Shown here: positions 1 through 11,800 of the stretch, piece by piece
Layout: each line of letters opens with the position of its first letter
Numbering within the stretch: the first letter of the stretch is position 1
DNA from: Plakobranchus ocellatus
Lineage: Eukaryota; Mollusca; Gastropoda; Plakobranchidae
Length of the DNA: 48,865 bases
Assembly: GCA_019648995.1 (NCBI GenBank)
Contig: BLXT01000430.1
Location: 1,182,064 to 1,230,928, forward strand
Direction of reading: 5' to 3'
The notes under the pieces: generated by a model
Database searches by the model: none
What the model was told of the DNA's origin: nothing
What the model saw: only the letters and a program-made list of their open reading frames with translations
Translations under genes and position numbers: made by a program

Positions 1-2
1 AC

Positions 3-65
3 CAGATCGAAGCTAGTTCAGACCCTGCAGAAGACCTCCCCATGAGCGCAGAAGAAGCAGATTAA
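3..65 (+). other. C-terminal end of an open frame cut by the window edge
   Basis: An open frame enters from the left edge and stops with TAA at 63-65. Its last residues are acidic (SSDPAEDLPMSAEEAD). About 120 bases later lies an AATAAAAGAG stretch (around 185) followed by CTGTCCGAG|GTGAGT near 231, which could be a polyadenylation signal and a splice donor. The arrangement, an ORF end followed by a polyadenylation-like block, would fit either the last exon of a host gene or the 3' end of an old LTR-type element. No family is recognised, and too little is visible to decide. Confidence 0.2.
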
Positions 66-625
66 GTCTCCGACGATTGACTCTAGAAGCTCGTCGTTAA
101 ATTGCTAAAGTTTTAACTTTAAAGTTTTTAAAAGTGCAAGTATTTGCCTTAAGTTGGACTACAAGTCCTGTCTGATATAATCAGAATAAAAGAGCTCTCT
201 TCGCCCAAAGCCTAAACTTCTCTGTCCGAGGTGAGTATACGTAATTATTATAAGAGTTGTAACATTATCAGTCTAAGTGAAAAACCAAGGAATTTATTAG
301 TGATTATCTAGACTGGAAAGGACAACTAACTATTCTAGGAGTGTCAGACAGTCGAGCTGGTATTCTTAAATGGAATGTTTCGTAATTGAATTCTCCTTTA
401 AATATAATTACACACTCGTACTACCCAGAACTATGAGTGCAGAGTAACTACAGGTCTATTGCTAATGAATTCTATTTCTTTATTAAAATAAGTAGAGTTA
501 ATGCCCTATATGATAAGTTTTATACTTGAGACCAGGCGCTGTCAGCTGAATTATGTAAGGTGAGTATGCTGTCCAAACTCAGGAGCTATTTAGTAAATGC
601 AATGCACCCAATATTTTATTTTCAG

Positions 626-879
626 TTGAGCAGACTGCTGTTGGCGTTGGCGTTGGTACTATCGTTGGTACTGTTGTTGGTACTATCTTTGGAGTTGCCG
701 TAGCCATTGGTGTTGCTATTACCAAGAGGGACCATTGTGAGCTATTGTGGTATAGCTGGTTGGCAGTCGTTGTTGTCGTCGTCATCACCTACATCACTCC
801 TGTAGTTATCAACAGTCACATTGGAGTTTGTCAATCCCTTGTAGTAACGCATCGTATATGTATTAATAATACCCTATAA
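626..879 (+). CDS. Possible terminal exon: Gly/Val-rich membrane segment, unknown gene
   Basis: A TTTTATTTTCAG acceptor ends at 625. From 628 an 84-codon frame with no ATG runs to TAA at 877-879. It begins EQTAVGVGVGTIVGT, forms about 27 small hydrophobic residues with Gly spaced as in glycine-zipper helices, then a charged turn (TKRDHC) and a second hydrophobic run (WLAVVVVVVITYITPVVI). This would suit two membrane helices at the end of a protein. An AATAAA at 1076-1081 could end the transcript. GTGAGT donors near 231 and 559 could belong to earlier exons. I recognise no family. The repeated GTTGGTACT units could instead be a plain minisatellite giving a chance open frame. Confidence 0.3.
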
Positions 880-1075
880 CTGCTCTTGTTTCCTCATCTT
901 TATTGAGCTTGATTTATGATAAGTGTTTAAGTCTTTGAAAGCCTGATGAGTTATTGTTTTATCTTGACATTATAACGCACGCTATTCTTAAGAGATTTTG
1001 TACATCTTACTTTGGCCAACTCTATTGAGAATATTATTTTGTTTTGTATAACCGCTCAATCTTTTGTATTATCAT

Positions 1076-1081
1076 AATAAA
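1076..1081 (+). terminator. Candidate polyadenylation signal AATAAA
   Basis: AATAAA sits about 200 bases after the stop at 877-879 and is followed by T-rich sequence, the spacing expected of a 3' UTR end for the possible exon at 626-879. The signal is common by chance in DNA this AT-rich. Confidence 0.3.
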
Positions 1082-1149
1082 TTTGTAATTATTTCTTTAT
1101 TATTAATTGAATCTGACTTTGAGTTCAGTGTTTTCTGCTTAGTTGAAAG

Positions 1150-2926
1150 TGTCCAATTTCAAATCACGCACTGTAGGTTATAAAAGTTTGCTTATACTTG
1201 CGTAGCCTGTGTGTTGTGACAATGATATTACAGTTTGTAGAATTTTATTTGCAAAATCTGATGAATTTGGAGCAATTGTCAGAAAAAGGAAAATTGGGCT
1301 TCAATTCATTGCATGGTAAAGCAAAAGTGGGGGTAGTTATGAATTTTTGCCCAAAAATAATTTTTCTTGTTATTTAGATTTTGCAAAATCCAAATAAAAC
1401 TATGTAAAGAGCTTTCTCACTTCTACAAAAATTCAAAGCCAGAAAATCAAAACTGTACAGGGACAATTCAGAGAAATAAAAAAATCATTCTTAAAAAAAA
1501 TTAGGCAAATTTTACTTCGTGGACAAAATCACATGCATTACAGTCTTGACCTTCTGTGTCATTTTATTTACAGTTAACTGCTAATAGTCCATGTCTTTAA
1601 GGTATTAAAACATCATTGATTCATTTACATATGTCCTTATTAATAGCATTTTTCTTAGCAATAAAGTGTTAATGGTACAAAATGTTCCAAAAGTATTATA
1701 TCTACTTTTAAGAGAAGATAAATGCAAATTTGGCCTTAGAAGTGAATTGATGCACTTTTGAGGTTTCATCAAATTTCTTATATAAGATAATGAGCCAAAA
1801 AGCAAAGAAAGTGCCTCAACATCATGGCAAACCTACCGACACTGTCTGTGGTTGATTAGTGCCAGCAAACTGACCAAATTATTTTAATCGTTGCTTATTT
1901 TGCCCTCAAGTCATCAAGCCTTTATTCACAATCAATCAAACTAAAACAGATGTTTTCTTGAAAACTTGATATTTTTTGTTAGATTACCCTTCATTCGCTA
2001 CGGATTAGTCTAGTCATTTTGTTGAGATCCTACCTATGTACTTCTAAACACTCAAAATTATTGCCCAATTTAGATGGAAATTTTTTTATAAGCATCAAAG
2101 AAAAGAATTGACACAAGAGGCTCATTTTATATGGTTTCACTTTCTCATCACTTTAAAAAAGCTGAAACAGGCAATAATCTTGACAGGAGATTAAATTAAA
2201 TATAAATCTTTGACCAGTTGCTGTATAACAAACGTGTTAGCGGAACCGCAACACCATGATTCAGAGGAAAGAAAAAGAAAGGAAGAGGGAGAGAGAGAAT
2301 GTAGGTATAGTACAAACATTCCAAATGTTGACATGAAATGCTGCTTTAAACATCTAGATCTAAGTGAAACCTTACACCTAGATCTAAATAACATGCACAC
2401 TGCATAAAATAAAACGCAGAGATATTCCCCTAAATCTATGAATTACCTTGAATACAGCCCAGAATGAGAGCGAAGCTAGAATAATGCCTTTTATCTAGGC
2501 CCTACATCTCTAATCAGGCCTAGGTCTAGATCTAATGATGCCTTGATTTCAATATCAAAGATAGAATCTAGACCTTTGTTTTCTATACAGCCCAGTATGA
2601 AAGCCATTTATTAGTGTACTCTATGGCCCCAATGTAACTAATCATTTAGCATTAAATTTATAAATAAATTTCATGTTAGCAACATGGCTGATCCTAAAAT
2701 TCTGAATTATATTATGAGGAAACAATATAAAAACAAAAATTAGAAGGAGGTAGAATTTGGACTTCTAGACAAAAAAAAGTGCACCCTTCAGCCACAGCTT
2801 ATCTTTCATCCAAAATTTGAAGTTATTCTGTTTTGTGGTTTTGGAGTTTTACATGGCATAGAATTCAAAGTACACAAGTATATATAGCGTATATATATAT
2901 ATGTAATATATATAAAATCTTGAAAC
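1150..2926. other. AT-rich stretch without a supported gene
   Basis: Only short chance frames and homopolymer runs are seen. A cluster of CTAGATCT-like motifs lies at about 2350-2395 and again near 2520-2575, and a short TA-rich run at about 2880-2915. Confidence 0.5.
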
Positions 2927-3127
2927 CTTCTTGTCCCATATTTGAGCATCTGAGCCATCTATAGACATTTTCACAACACTTGGTCCTTGGGAGGCGAGTG
3001 ATGAGCCACAAGTATTTAATGATCGAGTGGTGGTTGCCCCATGCTTTTCATTTGGACCAGTCTTTCTATGGCTTAACCAACGGCTCATTTTCCAGGAGAT
3101 TTTTTCTGTAGAGTTATCAGAATGCAT
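2927..3127 (-). CDS. Candidate isolated first exon, unknown protein
   Basis: On the minus strand an ATG at 3127 opens 67 codons (MHSDNSTEKISWKMSRWL..., ending GSDAQIWDKK) whose composition is less AT-skewed than the surroundings. The frame then runs into AT-repeat sequence, so the true end may be the possible donor GTTTCA at 2926, which is a weak match. The content (Ser, Thr, Lys, Gly, with a conserved-looking DGSDAQIW stretch) looks more like real protein than the other frames in this region. No partner exon was found at lower coordinates and no family is recognised. Confidence 0.25.
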
Positions 3128-3749
3128 TGCATGTGTTAGACAGGAAAGACAAACTTCTTTACAGCTCCAGATTTAGACTGGACTAGAGTTATAAAGATTT
3201 GAAGCTGTACCAGGATTTCCACTTAGCCTCACAAAAGAATATCATTTCATTTTCAATCTGAATCCTGTTGATGCTTTCTTTGAATTGCATTAAATCTTAA
3301 AACAAATGTATTTTATATATATATCTTTTTTCAAGTTCCTAAGAAGAAAAAATTATCCTATTTAAGTCTATTTTTTTAACTCTTAAACCGTTAAGTTTTT
3401 TTTTTTTCACACAAAGCAATCAGATAAATTGTGTAATTTAAAACGTGAAGGAAGTAGTCCTGGGGCAATTAAAGTAGTTTTGGAATAATTTGTGAGTATA
3501 AAAATCAAAACAAATTAATAGAAACAGAACAAACCCATCTTACACTGGCGTCCAGTACTGTGAATTTTACAAACTATCGGACGCTCCCATCGTCCAGCAA
3601 CGGTTTATGAGTTAAACATTATAAACTATTATGAAATAACTAAAAGAATAGCTATTGCCAAAAATACTATTTCAGAAAATGAAAACAATACTAGCAAATT
3701 GAAATATAAATATAAAACTCAAAATAAGGGTAATTAAAACATAGATGTA

Positions 3750-4143
3750 TGGTCAGTATTTTTGTATGGTAATGAGTAAACAAGGAGACAGGAAAAACTA
3801 GAAGTAGTAGAGTGGTTTATCAGAAGAATGGTGAGGATATCATGGACAGAAAAAAGTCCAATGAATTGGTACTGGAAGATGCTAATTTCGAGCTATCACA
3901 AATTAAAACCATCAGAAGCAACTACAGTTTTCAGGCCATATTTACCGACACAAGGGTTTAGAACATATGTAGCAATCACTGGAAAGATTGAAGGCAAACG
4001 CAGAGAGGTAGACAGAGAATTGAAAGTCTAAAGCCATGGGCAATCTAGGCAAAGGTAGCAATAACAACTTTATATGGTTAACTGAGAATAGGTTTGAGTG
4101 GAGGAACATGATTGCCAATGTCTGTTCCAGACTAGGTACCTGA
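3750..4143 (+). mobile_element. Truncated LINE, C-terminal part of the polymerase ORF
   Basis: The conceptual translation gives the typical tail of a non-LTR retrotransposon polymerase: WSVFLYGNE, then FIRRMVRISWTEK, then AITGKIEGKRRE, and finally FEWRNMIANVCSRLGT before the TGA at 4141-4143. The frame is broken several times and everything upstream of the tail is missing, as expected of a 5'-truncated dead copy. The same tail occurs on the minus strand at 47369-47600 (FEWRNMITNVYSRQST, TGNIEIKRSRRKQR), so both are copies of one LINE family. The clade is not assigned. Confidence 0.8.
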
Positions 4144-4339
4144 TGATTGAATCTCTAGAGTAGATCGAGCTTTTATTCTCGCCTTGCAAAATTTATCGAT
4201 TTATTTTGATAAAGCCAGCTCACCGTCCTATTATCTACATTACAGAGCTACAAAATATTATGGATTTACAGTAAGACCTTCTGTATCTTGATGGACTATC
4301 GTGATAACATGACGTGTTCTTCTCTAGTTTTGTTCGTAC

Positions 4340-4480
4340 CATATATATCTAGAATCTAGAGAGTGTAGATCTGTATGGATCTATATGTAGACTAGATCTT
4401 TATGTGCGAGCGTAAACAACTAGATCTAGATCTAGTGTAGATCTACATTATTGTGCATCTAGATTTAGATTTGGATTAAG
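4340..4480. repeat. Cluster of AGATCTAG/CTAGATCT palindromic motifs
   Basis: About 140 bases contain around ten copies or near copies of TCTAGA and AGATCT, including CTAGATCTAGATCTAG around 4420-4437. Similar clusters lie near 2350-2395, 24536-24590, 43296-43325 and 43560-43582. The cluster lies about 300 bases upstream of the SH3BGRL3-like start codon, in the likely promoter region. A regulatory role is not shown by the sequence. Confidence 0.5.
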
Positions 4481-4759
4481 CAAGCAGTCTGATCGAATCT
4501 TGTTTCTCAGCCGAATACTGTATTTTACTGCTGGCGACTGCCTACCACGAAGACTTCAGACTTTTATTTCAGGTTTGTTTTGTGATGTTTCCGCTTCATC
4601 TTTTTTAGAAGCTTGTGTATAGTTGGTTGACAGAATATTCTGCAGCTTATCAAGTCACTTCCTTGTTTGCACAAAATTTGCACTTTGAAAGGCCAACTCA
4701 GCCGGCTTGATTGTTTCATCTGAATCTAACGTTCTAAATCTTCAACATACCCTTAAATA

Positions 4760-7700
4760 ATGTCTTCAAATATTGTGGTATATATCAGCATGCTTTCATC
4801 AAATTCTGAAGTGAGTTAACAATAGAATTCTTGACAAACTTTAGGGTACCTGATACTAGATTTAGAAATTATTCGTGATGGGACAAAATTCTATCAAAAC
4901 TAGAGTAGATCTAGAAAATCCATGCAAGGTGTAACACTTGCTAATCACATAATAAATCTATATAAGAAAACAAAAAATTTATAGCATCTAAGGCCTTTAC
5001 TGCTATGGATGCCATGTTATTAGAGATTGTTTATAAATCCGATTACTCATGCCCGGCTTTATTGTCAGTGCCACACCCATCTATCTTTATTTGCAGACGA
5101 CGTGAAGAGCAGCAGGCCAGTTATTCAATTGTATAATTTTTTACTCATTGTATGGTTATTTCTAGTCTCCACATCTTAGTATGGTCTTATGGCATCTAAA
5201 CCTAATGTTTGATGCATACTTCAAGAGGCAAGGGCTCTAATGACTAATCTATAGAGATACTTTTTTCAAATGCTAGATTTGCCATTTGGTGCATTGAAAA
5301 AAATAAAGAAAATTTTGAATGCTAAAGAATTTGTACTTGTAGCAAAACTTTGAAGACGACTCTTTCACTCACCCCTGGGCTTGGTCACTCTATTAAAAGA
5401 AAAATTACATAATATTGCTTTAATTCCAGTAGACCTATGAGGAGGATTTCGACACAGGGAAAACACTTTAGTTTATAAATCTTCCAATAATATCAGCCTT
5501 CATTTTGCCACATTGCCACAAATGTTTTTCAGCTTCATCTAAAAAGGAAGGTTTCTTTAAAATCAGCCTTCCAAAGATTACCCTCTGAAGTTATTTGAAT
5601 GTGCCAAAAACCCTCCAACCTGTCTACTATTCTTTGCAGAGGTGAATCCAGTTTTAGTAGAATAGTATAGCTTGATTTTCTAGTCATCAAATGTAGGCTC
5701 TAGAGTAGAGGAGGAATATTGTATGTAAATAGTCAGGACAGTGAAAAAACAAACTACTTCAGTGTGAGACTTGTATTTAGATTCCATCCAAGAGTTAGGC
5801 TATAAAATAAAGTGCTACTTCCAAAAAAAATATGAACCAAGTTTTAATTTGTATTTTTCAGCCACTAAATTTTCAATAACGATTCAGACTGGACTAAAGT
5901 AACTGCCAAATAAGAAAAAGCTTTTTTGTGAGAAGCAAACTATATTTTGTATTTCAGCAATTCCCAAAAGGTCGACCCCAAAATTGTGTCATTTTTTTAC
6001 TGCATTTTGAAAAAAAGAATCTCCAATTAGAAAATGGAAAAGCCCAATTGAATGTCAGTGAGGTAATATTCATGCAGAGTTGGATAGCAGGAGTAGATCC
6101 ATGTTAAAAAAATATTGGTCTGTGTTTCTTTATTTGGTGGTGAATGAGCTTAATTTGTTGATTGGTGACCATTTTTTTTTGGTGATTTTGTCATCATCAT
6201 TATGAACAAAACTTATTTGATTAATTTAGACAGCAAGATGCAATTAAAACTAATTTTTTTGTACATGAAGCAGTACTCCGTATATCGTTACGTTCACAAA
6301 ATCAAATAATGTATTGATGAGTTAAATTTTTTCAAATAAGGCTTAGAAAATCTTTTGCACATAAATATGATGACAGCCCACGTTTTGGCAAACCCTCATT
6401 TATAAGTAGACAAGTCATGATGTAATGGCCATTAAATATTTGTTATTTACAGTCAGTCAAGTCAAAAGGCTTTGGAAAACAATTTTTTGGCAGGATTCTG
6501 ATGAAAATTTATTTTCAGATGAATTTAATCGTGTGCTTCTGAGATAGCTCGTTTTAAAAAAAAATTGGTGTGCAACACGTATGTGAAATATGATTGTATT
6601 TTTGGTCAAACTTAAAATTTATGTTTGCAAAATTGGCTTGAGTTGTAAATTGAATCTTTTTTTCCCCCATTTTATACCCATAATAATTTTCAGATTAGGA
6701 AAAGCCAGCAGACAATTCAAGATATCCTCTCTGGCAGCAAAATTGAATTTACAGCCGTTGATGTGGCAGCAAACAGAGATGACCTGAACAAAATGCGGGA
6801 AGTGGTAGGCAACCCAACAGCTCTTGCTCCCCAAATAGCCAATGGAGATGTTTACTGTGGGGTGAGTATGATTCATACACATTTGTTTCTGCTCCTAGTT
6901 TACAAGCAATTTTACTAAATATTTATTTCTTGTATCCACATTGTATGTCATAGGAAATTTAACTGTATTTGACATTTGTTAAATTAGCATATATAATGGA
7001 TTTACATGTGCTTTGAAAATCAACTTCTCTAAAGCCCAAGGCATAGACACTGGTTGAATACACTTAAATATCAGCCTGGTCTCTAGGTCTAGGAGGTCTA
7101 TTGCTTTACTTGCTCGAACTAAAGGTAATTTCTTTTAAAAGCATTATGGGGTGCTGAACATGGTCAAAAACAAGGCATAGTTTGAAAACAATTTATAAGT
7201 GACACTTGCCTTGACACCTCATAACGTAGCTTACATATTGTAGTATTGTGTGCTCAAAGTGGGAAGTTGACTAAACTCTTCCTTGCATAAGCTTTTAGGA
7301 GAGTAAATCAGTAAATGCTCAGGGTTCATATCAATCAAGTTCACAAATTTAATGTGTGTGGTATAATATTGTTTATGAAATTTTTTGTTTGAAGATAGAG
7401 AATGATATTGTTTAATTTGTTGTGTGTGATATGTGATCATATTGTCTAACTTGTTTGTGTGGTAGGTTATTTTTTTTTGTTGTCTTTGTTATTTGCTCTG
7501 TGTGATAGGTTATATCATGTCTGTGTAGTTTTGTTGTGTGTGAAACTATGATAGCTTATTATGTTTTCTTTGTTAATTGTTGTCTGGGATAGATTTTGAT
7601 ATTGTTACTGTGGTGGTTATGATTTATTTGTGTTGTTTTAATATGAAGAAGAAACAGAATGTAAGGCACCAGGGGAATATCAGTTTCATCTCTTTTCATT

Positions 7701-8817
7701 TGACACACAGACGCGTTCAACAAGCAATTATTAGTGAACATTAAGGCGTTTGCAGATTATTAAAATATTTAGTTTTAAAGAAGCGATGAGCCGATAAAAA
7801 GGTGATTTTAATAGAAGAAAACAGGTATGATAGCTATTTTCAAGTGCTAGGCCTATATCTTGTCACAGATAACGGCAAGATCTGACTGAAAATCAAGAGG
7901 TATATCAAAGATGTTCATGCCTTGTCACTAAATTATTTAAGTACTGCATGAATTCTAATTGTTCTGAAAACTTTTCTTTGCAATTGTGTCCCTTTATGGT
8001 AATTAGGTAAAGACAAATTTTTACTAGTTAAGGACAATGTTTCATATATATGTATTTGTGGTTATTTTATGCAACATTCTATTCCAAAGCACGCAATTTT
8101 GCCTGAGTGGTATAGATATAGGATTACTCTGTATCATTTCTTTGATTTTTACTTTGGTGTGCAAACTCATGTGCCAAGTCTGCTTCGGTCAACCAACTTT
8201 GCTTGTGGGTTCTTATGAAGGTTCTGCCTGAGATTTGATGCAGACTTTGACTTGAGATTTGTTCTCAGTCTCTCCCTTGGTTGCTTGTTTGGGTAGAGTT
8301 CTGGCCATCCAATGCTGCTAAGGATATTTCTCAGGCATTTATTATATGTCTATTGTGAGTGACAGGTCTTGGTTTTGTTTCTGGGCCACTGTGTGGATTT
8401 GACCTCTTTAATTATTATTAAGGAAAGACCTTTATGTCGTTGTTAAGTGAGGTGGCTGTTGCTTTCCGTTGCAGCTGTGGTGTTTAAACATGTGGCTGGC
8501 TCTTCTGATTCAGCATGTAATGCCTCCATTAACTCTCATCTGTTTAGATTATGCTGTCTCGTGAAACAAACATGTCAAGAAGTTTATTCAATGGATTTTG
8601 ACTGTCATCTTTGTCTTTACAGACACGAATATATGTACATTGCTTCAAGGCTCATTAGATTTTGGAAGATGGAGGATGTGCTTTGAATTTTAATGTTCAT
8701 CATATTTGTCAATACTATAATGTTTATATTTTTTCTGCTACACAGGACTTTGAAGCATTTCAAGAAGCTGTGGAAAACAAGGCATTGAAAGAATTTCTGA
8801 AACTGCCAAGCGAGTAA
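4760..8817 (+). CDS. SH3BGRL3: SH3BGRL3-like thioredoxin-fold protein, three exons
   Basis: Coding exons are 4760-4810, 6694-6861 and 8746-8817, all in phase 0, with GTGAGT donors at 4811 and 6862 and acceptors ending TTTTCAG and CACAG. The 96-aa product begins MSSNIVVYISMLSSNSE, continues IRKSQQTIQDIL, carries GNPTALAPQIANGDVYCG and ends EAVENKALKEFLKLPSE. Against human SH3BGRL3 as I remember it (93 aa; IKSQQSEVTRIL, GNPKATPPQIVNGDQYCG, EFLKLA) the match runs end to end. The family has a glutaredoxin/thioredoxin fold without the active CXXC, and that motif is missing here too, so an adaptor-like cytosolic role rather than redox catalysis is expected. The ATG is the first in frame after a TAA at 4754-4756. 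The gene converges on RNF207, which lies on the other strand. Confidence 0.93.
4811..6693 (+). other. Intron 1 of SH3BGRL3-like gene
   Basis: GT-AG intron, AT-rich. I see no ORF, RNA gene or clear mobile element inside it. A few TCTAGA-type motifs lie near its start. Confidence 0.8.
6862..8745 (+). other. Intron 2 of SH3BGRL3-like gene
   Basis: GT-AG intron. A GT-rich stretch of TTTGTTGTGTG-like words spans about 7360-7640. The open frames inside it are short and unsupported. Confidence 0.8.
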
Positions 8818-11800
8818 AACTTTGACATCCATAAGCCAGTGAGATTTTTCCTGGAAGCTCTCAGACCTTTCCCCTTTCTTTACGCACACCCCCACTATGC
8901 CAGTGTAAAGTTGGTTGAGAGTTGAACAAGGAATTAACCTTTATGTAATAGTCCTGTTTGAAAATAACAAAATGGATGGCATGTAATTATAATAGTTAGC
9001 ATTATGGCTCTATTTGGATATCTCTTAATAACTCATCACAACATTCCTTGTTGTACCAGTCCTGTCCTGTCCATGCTTCTTTTAAAAAAAAAAACAAAAA
9101 AAACCCCCACAAATATGTTAAACTTTTTATTCCAATGTTGGGTGTTGTTAACCTTTAAATTGCATTCACTGAGATAGTAGGACTCTTGAAAAAAAAAATT
9201 GGTCTTATTTTTTTTTCTCAAATTAAAAAAAAAAAAGTGTGGACTAGTTGGGGCACAATACATGAAGGCGATGAAGATGAAAAATATGTTGATTATACCA
9301 AAGTTTACTACATATCCCTAAGTTGGTTCTGATGTGTGTAAACATTTTGTTTTGAAATTTAGGTCTGACATACTAGACAGAACATCATTTGATATCATGT
9401 GTTCTATTATCAGTTGGGGCAAGATCTTCTCTCACCAAATGCTTTCAACTACATTTAAAATTCCAGGTGACGGTGGTGGGTTTTTGCATGTAATTTTCAC
9501 AAAGTGCATATTATATGACATAGTGGATAGGGTTTCTTTTATGCTTAGATCAACCATTTAAATGCTTCCAAAAGTCCTTTATTATATTCACCTAGACTTT
9601 TTGAAGGCTTAAAATACATGACTGTTTTGGATATTTGTCTATCCTCGACAATTGTTTATTTTTTTTTTTTTTTTTTGCCATCTGGAAAGGATTAATTTTC
9701 TTTTTTCAACTTTGTAAGGAATCGATGACCCATATGGTGTCACATTCACTCTTTAATCTGTCAGGGTTTTTAGTTACTGGCCTTAACCCTGACAGACAAC
9801 AGGCTTGCTGGAGGCCCAGAAAGGTTTAGGTTTAAAACTGAAGAATTTGATATGGTCATTTTTTTTCTATTTTGTCAAGATGTATCAAAATTAATAATAA
9901 TTCTTTAAATTTACTTGCAGTATCTCTCATTTGCGTTTAACTCCTCTAACTCAAAAGTGTCACAGCAAAACAAAAGGTTTGATAGGTATAGAACTAAAAA
10001 GTACTGCAAAATGAAATATAGGTGAAGCTGCTGTAGCTTTTTAACATTCAACACCCACACAAATTCTCTCATAAGTTGAGGATGTGTTAGGCAGTGTTAA
10101 ATGTAATTTGAAACCAATAGACAGTACCGACTAAGAAACAGTAAAGCCATTTTTGTATGGTAATTTTTCCACAAAACATCTTATTTTGTGATGATTCTTC
10201 AAATTTAGGAAACCGATTCAATGAAGGCTGTATATGGATTTGTAATTTTGTTGTTCTTGGTGGTAGGTAGTGCGGGGATGATTAGACGTATTTTTAGAAT
10301 ATTGAAATCTTTCCCAGGGACCAACTTATACTCTTGAGATGTGCATTTAGCTTACATGAGTCTGATCCATCTTGCGCATGAGAGAGGGCAAAGTCCTTGT
10401 AAAACTTCAATCTGAGATTTTTCCTTTCTTTTTTTTTCTCTATTTTTATAAATGCCTATGACTGTTATGTGTATGAAAGATAAACATCATTCTAAAAACA
10501 TTCTTGTTTATTTTGCTGACAATTGAAATGCCTTAATAATTCATGCATTCTTTACTATGGTTCTATATGTGTGTATGTATGTGTGAAGACTAGGACATCT
10601 TTGTACAGGTATAATTACTGGCTGCTCTGTCAGCATTGTATACATAAAGTGGGGTATGGGAGCTTTGTTGTTTTTTTTTTCAAATTTCACATTGATTGAA
10701 CTTGTATGTTATTCATGCCATACCTTTTTCTCCATTTACTGTACTACAACACTTCATATCTTTTGTGGTTAGTTTTTTCTTTACTAGGTTACAACACAAG
10801 TGCAAGAACAACAAATTCTTTCTTCAGAATCACTACAATTATTTATTTGCATTCAGGCCATTATTTCATTTAAAACTTATTTGGACCATTGGTGATTCCA
10901 GCATAATCATGTCCTCCACCTCAAAACGCTATATAAACACCCGCCTTCTGCCTCTTCAACTTCAAAAGTTATGATGTACAATCTGTTATAATAACTTATG
11001 TAGCAAAGTACTTTTGTACATTTCATGCCAAAATGTACAAAGCTGGGGAATAATACCTCTCTGATTAATAGGCATTTTGCACGCTCCTTGTCCTTACTTG
11101 CCCTATTCCTCTAAAAGCCTTGGACCACTAGTCTAAACTTTTAAATTTTTGTTTAAATCAATGGCTTTTCTTTTTATCTATTGTTCAATTAAGTTTTGTC
11201 TCACAGGCCCAACATCTGACAATCACGTTTATTCCAAATGTTTCTACAAGAGCAATGCTCAAGTAAGATTTACAAAATTAAGGACCAATTTTGAGTTTTA
11301 CATCGAAAGCAATTTATTTAATGCTCATATTACATTGTTTTAAGAAAACCAAAAAATTATTGTCATTAATATCAGTATATCACTTCTCTTTTATATCTAT
11401 CCTTAACATTGCTTGTATATTTGATGTCAATGTCATGATAGTTGGGTTTTTTTTTTGTTTTATCTTTAAATTATGTTAGATTTACATGTGTTATTTCTTT
11501 CTCAAGTTCTTTCTTTTATTTCTAGACAAAATTGTTTACTGTCCTTTAATTAGGTAGAATAAATAATTTCCAAGTTGATTGTTAAAGCAGTAAAATATTT
11601 CAAAACACATTTGCTTTTCTTTTTTTTTTTTTTTGATACACAATATTATATTAACCACTGGTTGCCTAGAGATAGAAAAAAATGAGTAAAATGGCTTTGC
11701 CACTTTGTTTTAAGTTTCATTCTGGGCATTTTCTCAAAATGGTTTAAAGTCAAAGTAAAAGCTAAAGTCATAGGCTTGGTCTAGTATTGTTTTTTGAATG

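Noticed and set aside
8447-8686. 79-codon frame in intron 2 of the SH3BGRL3-like gene
   Set aside because: It has no ATG at its start and no recognisable content; the true exon begins at 8746.
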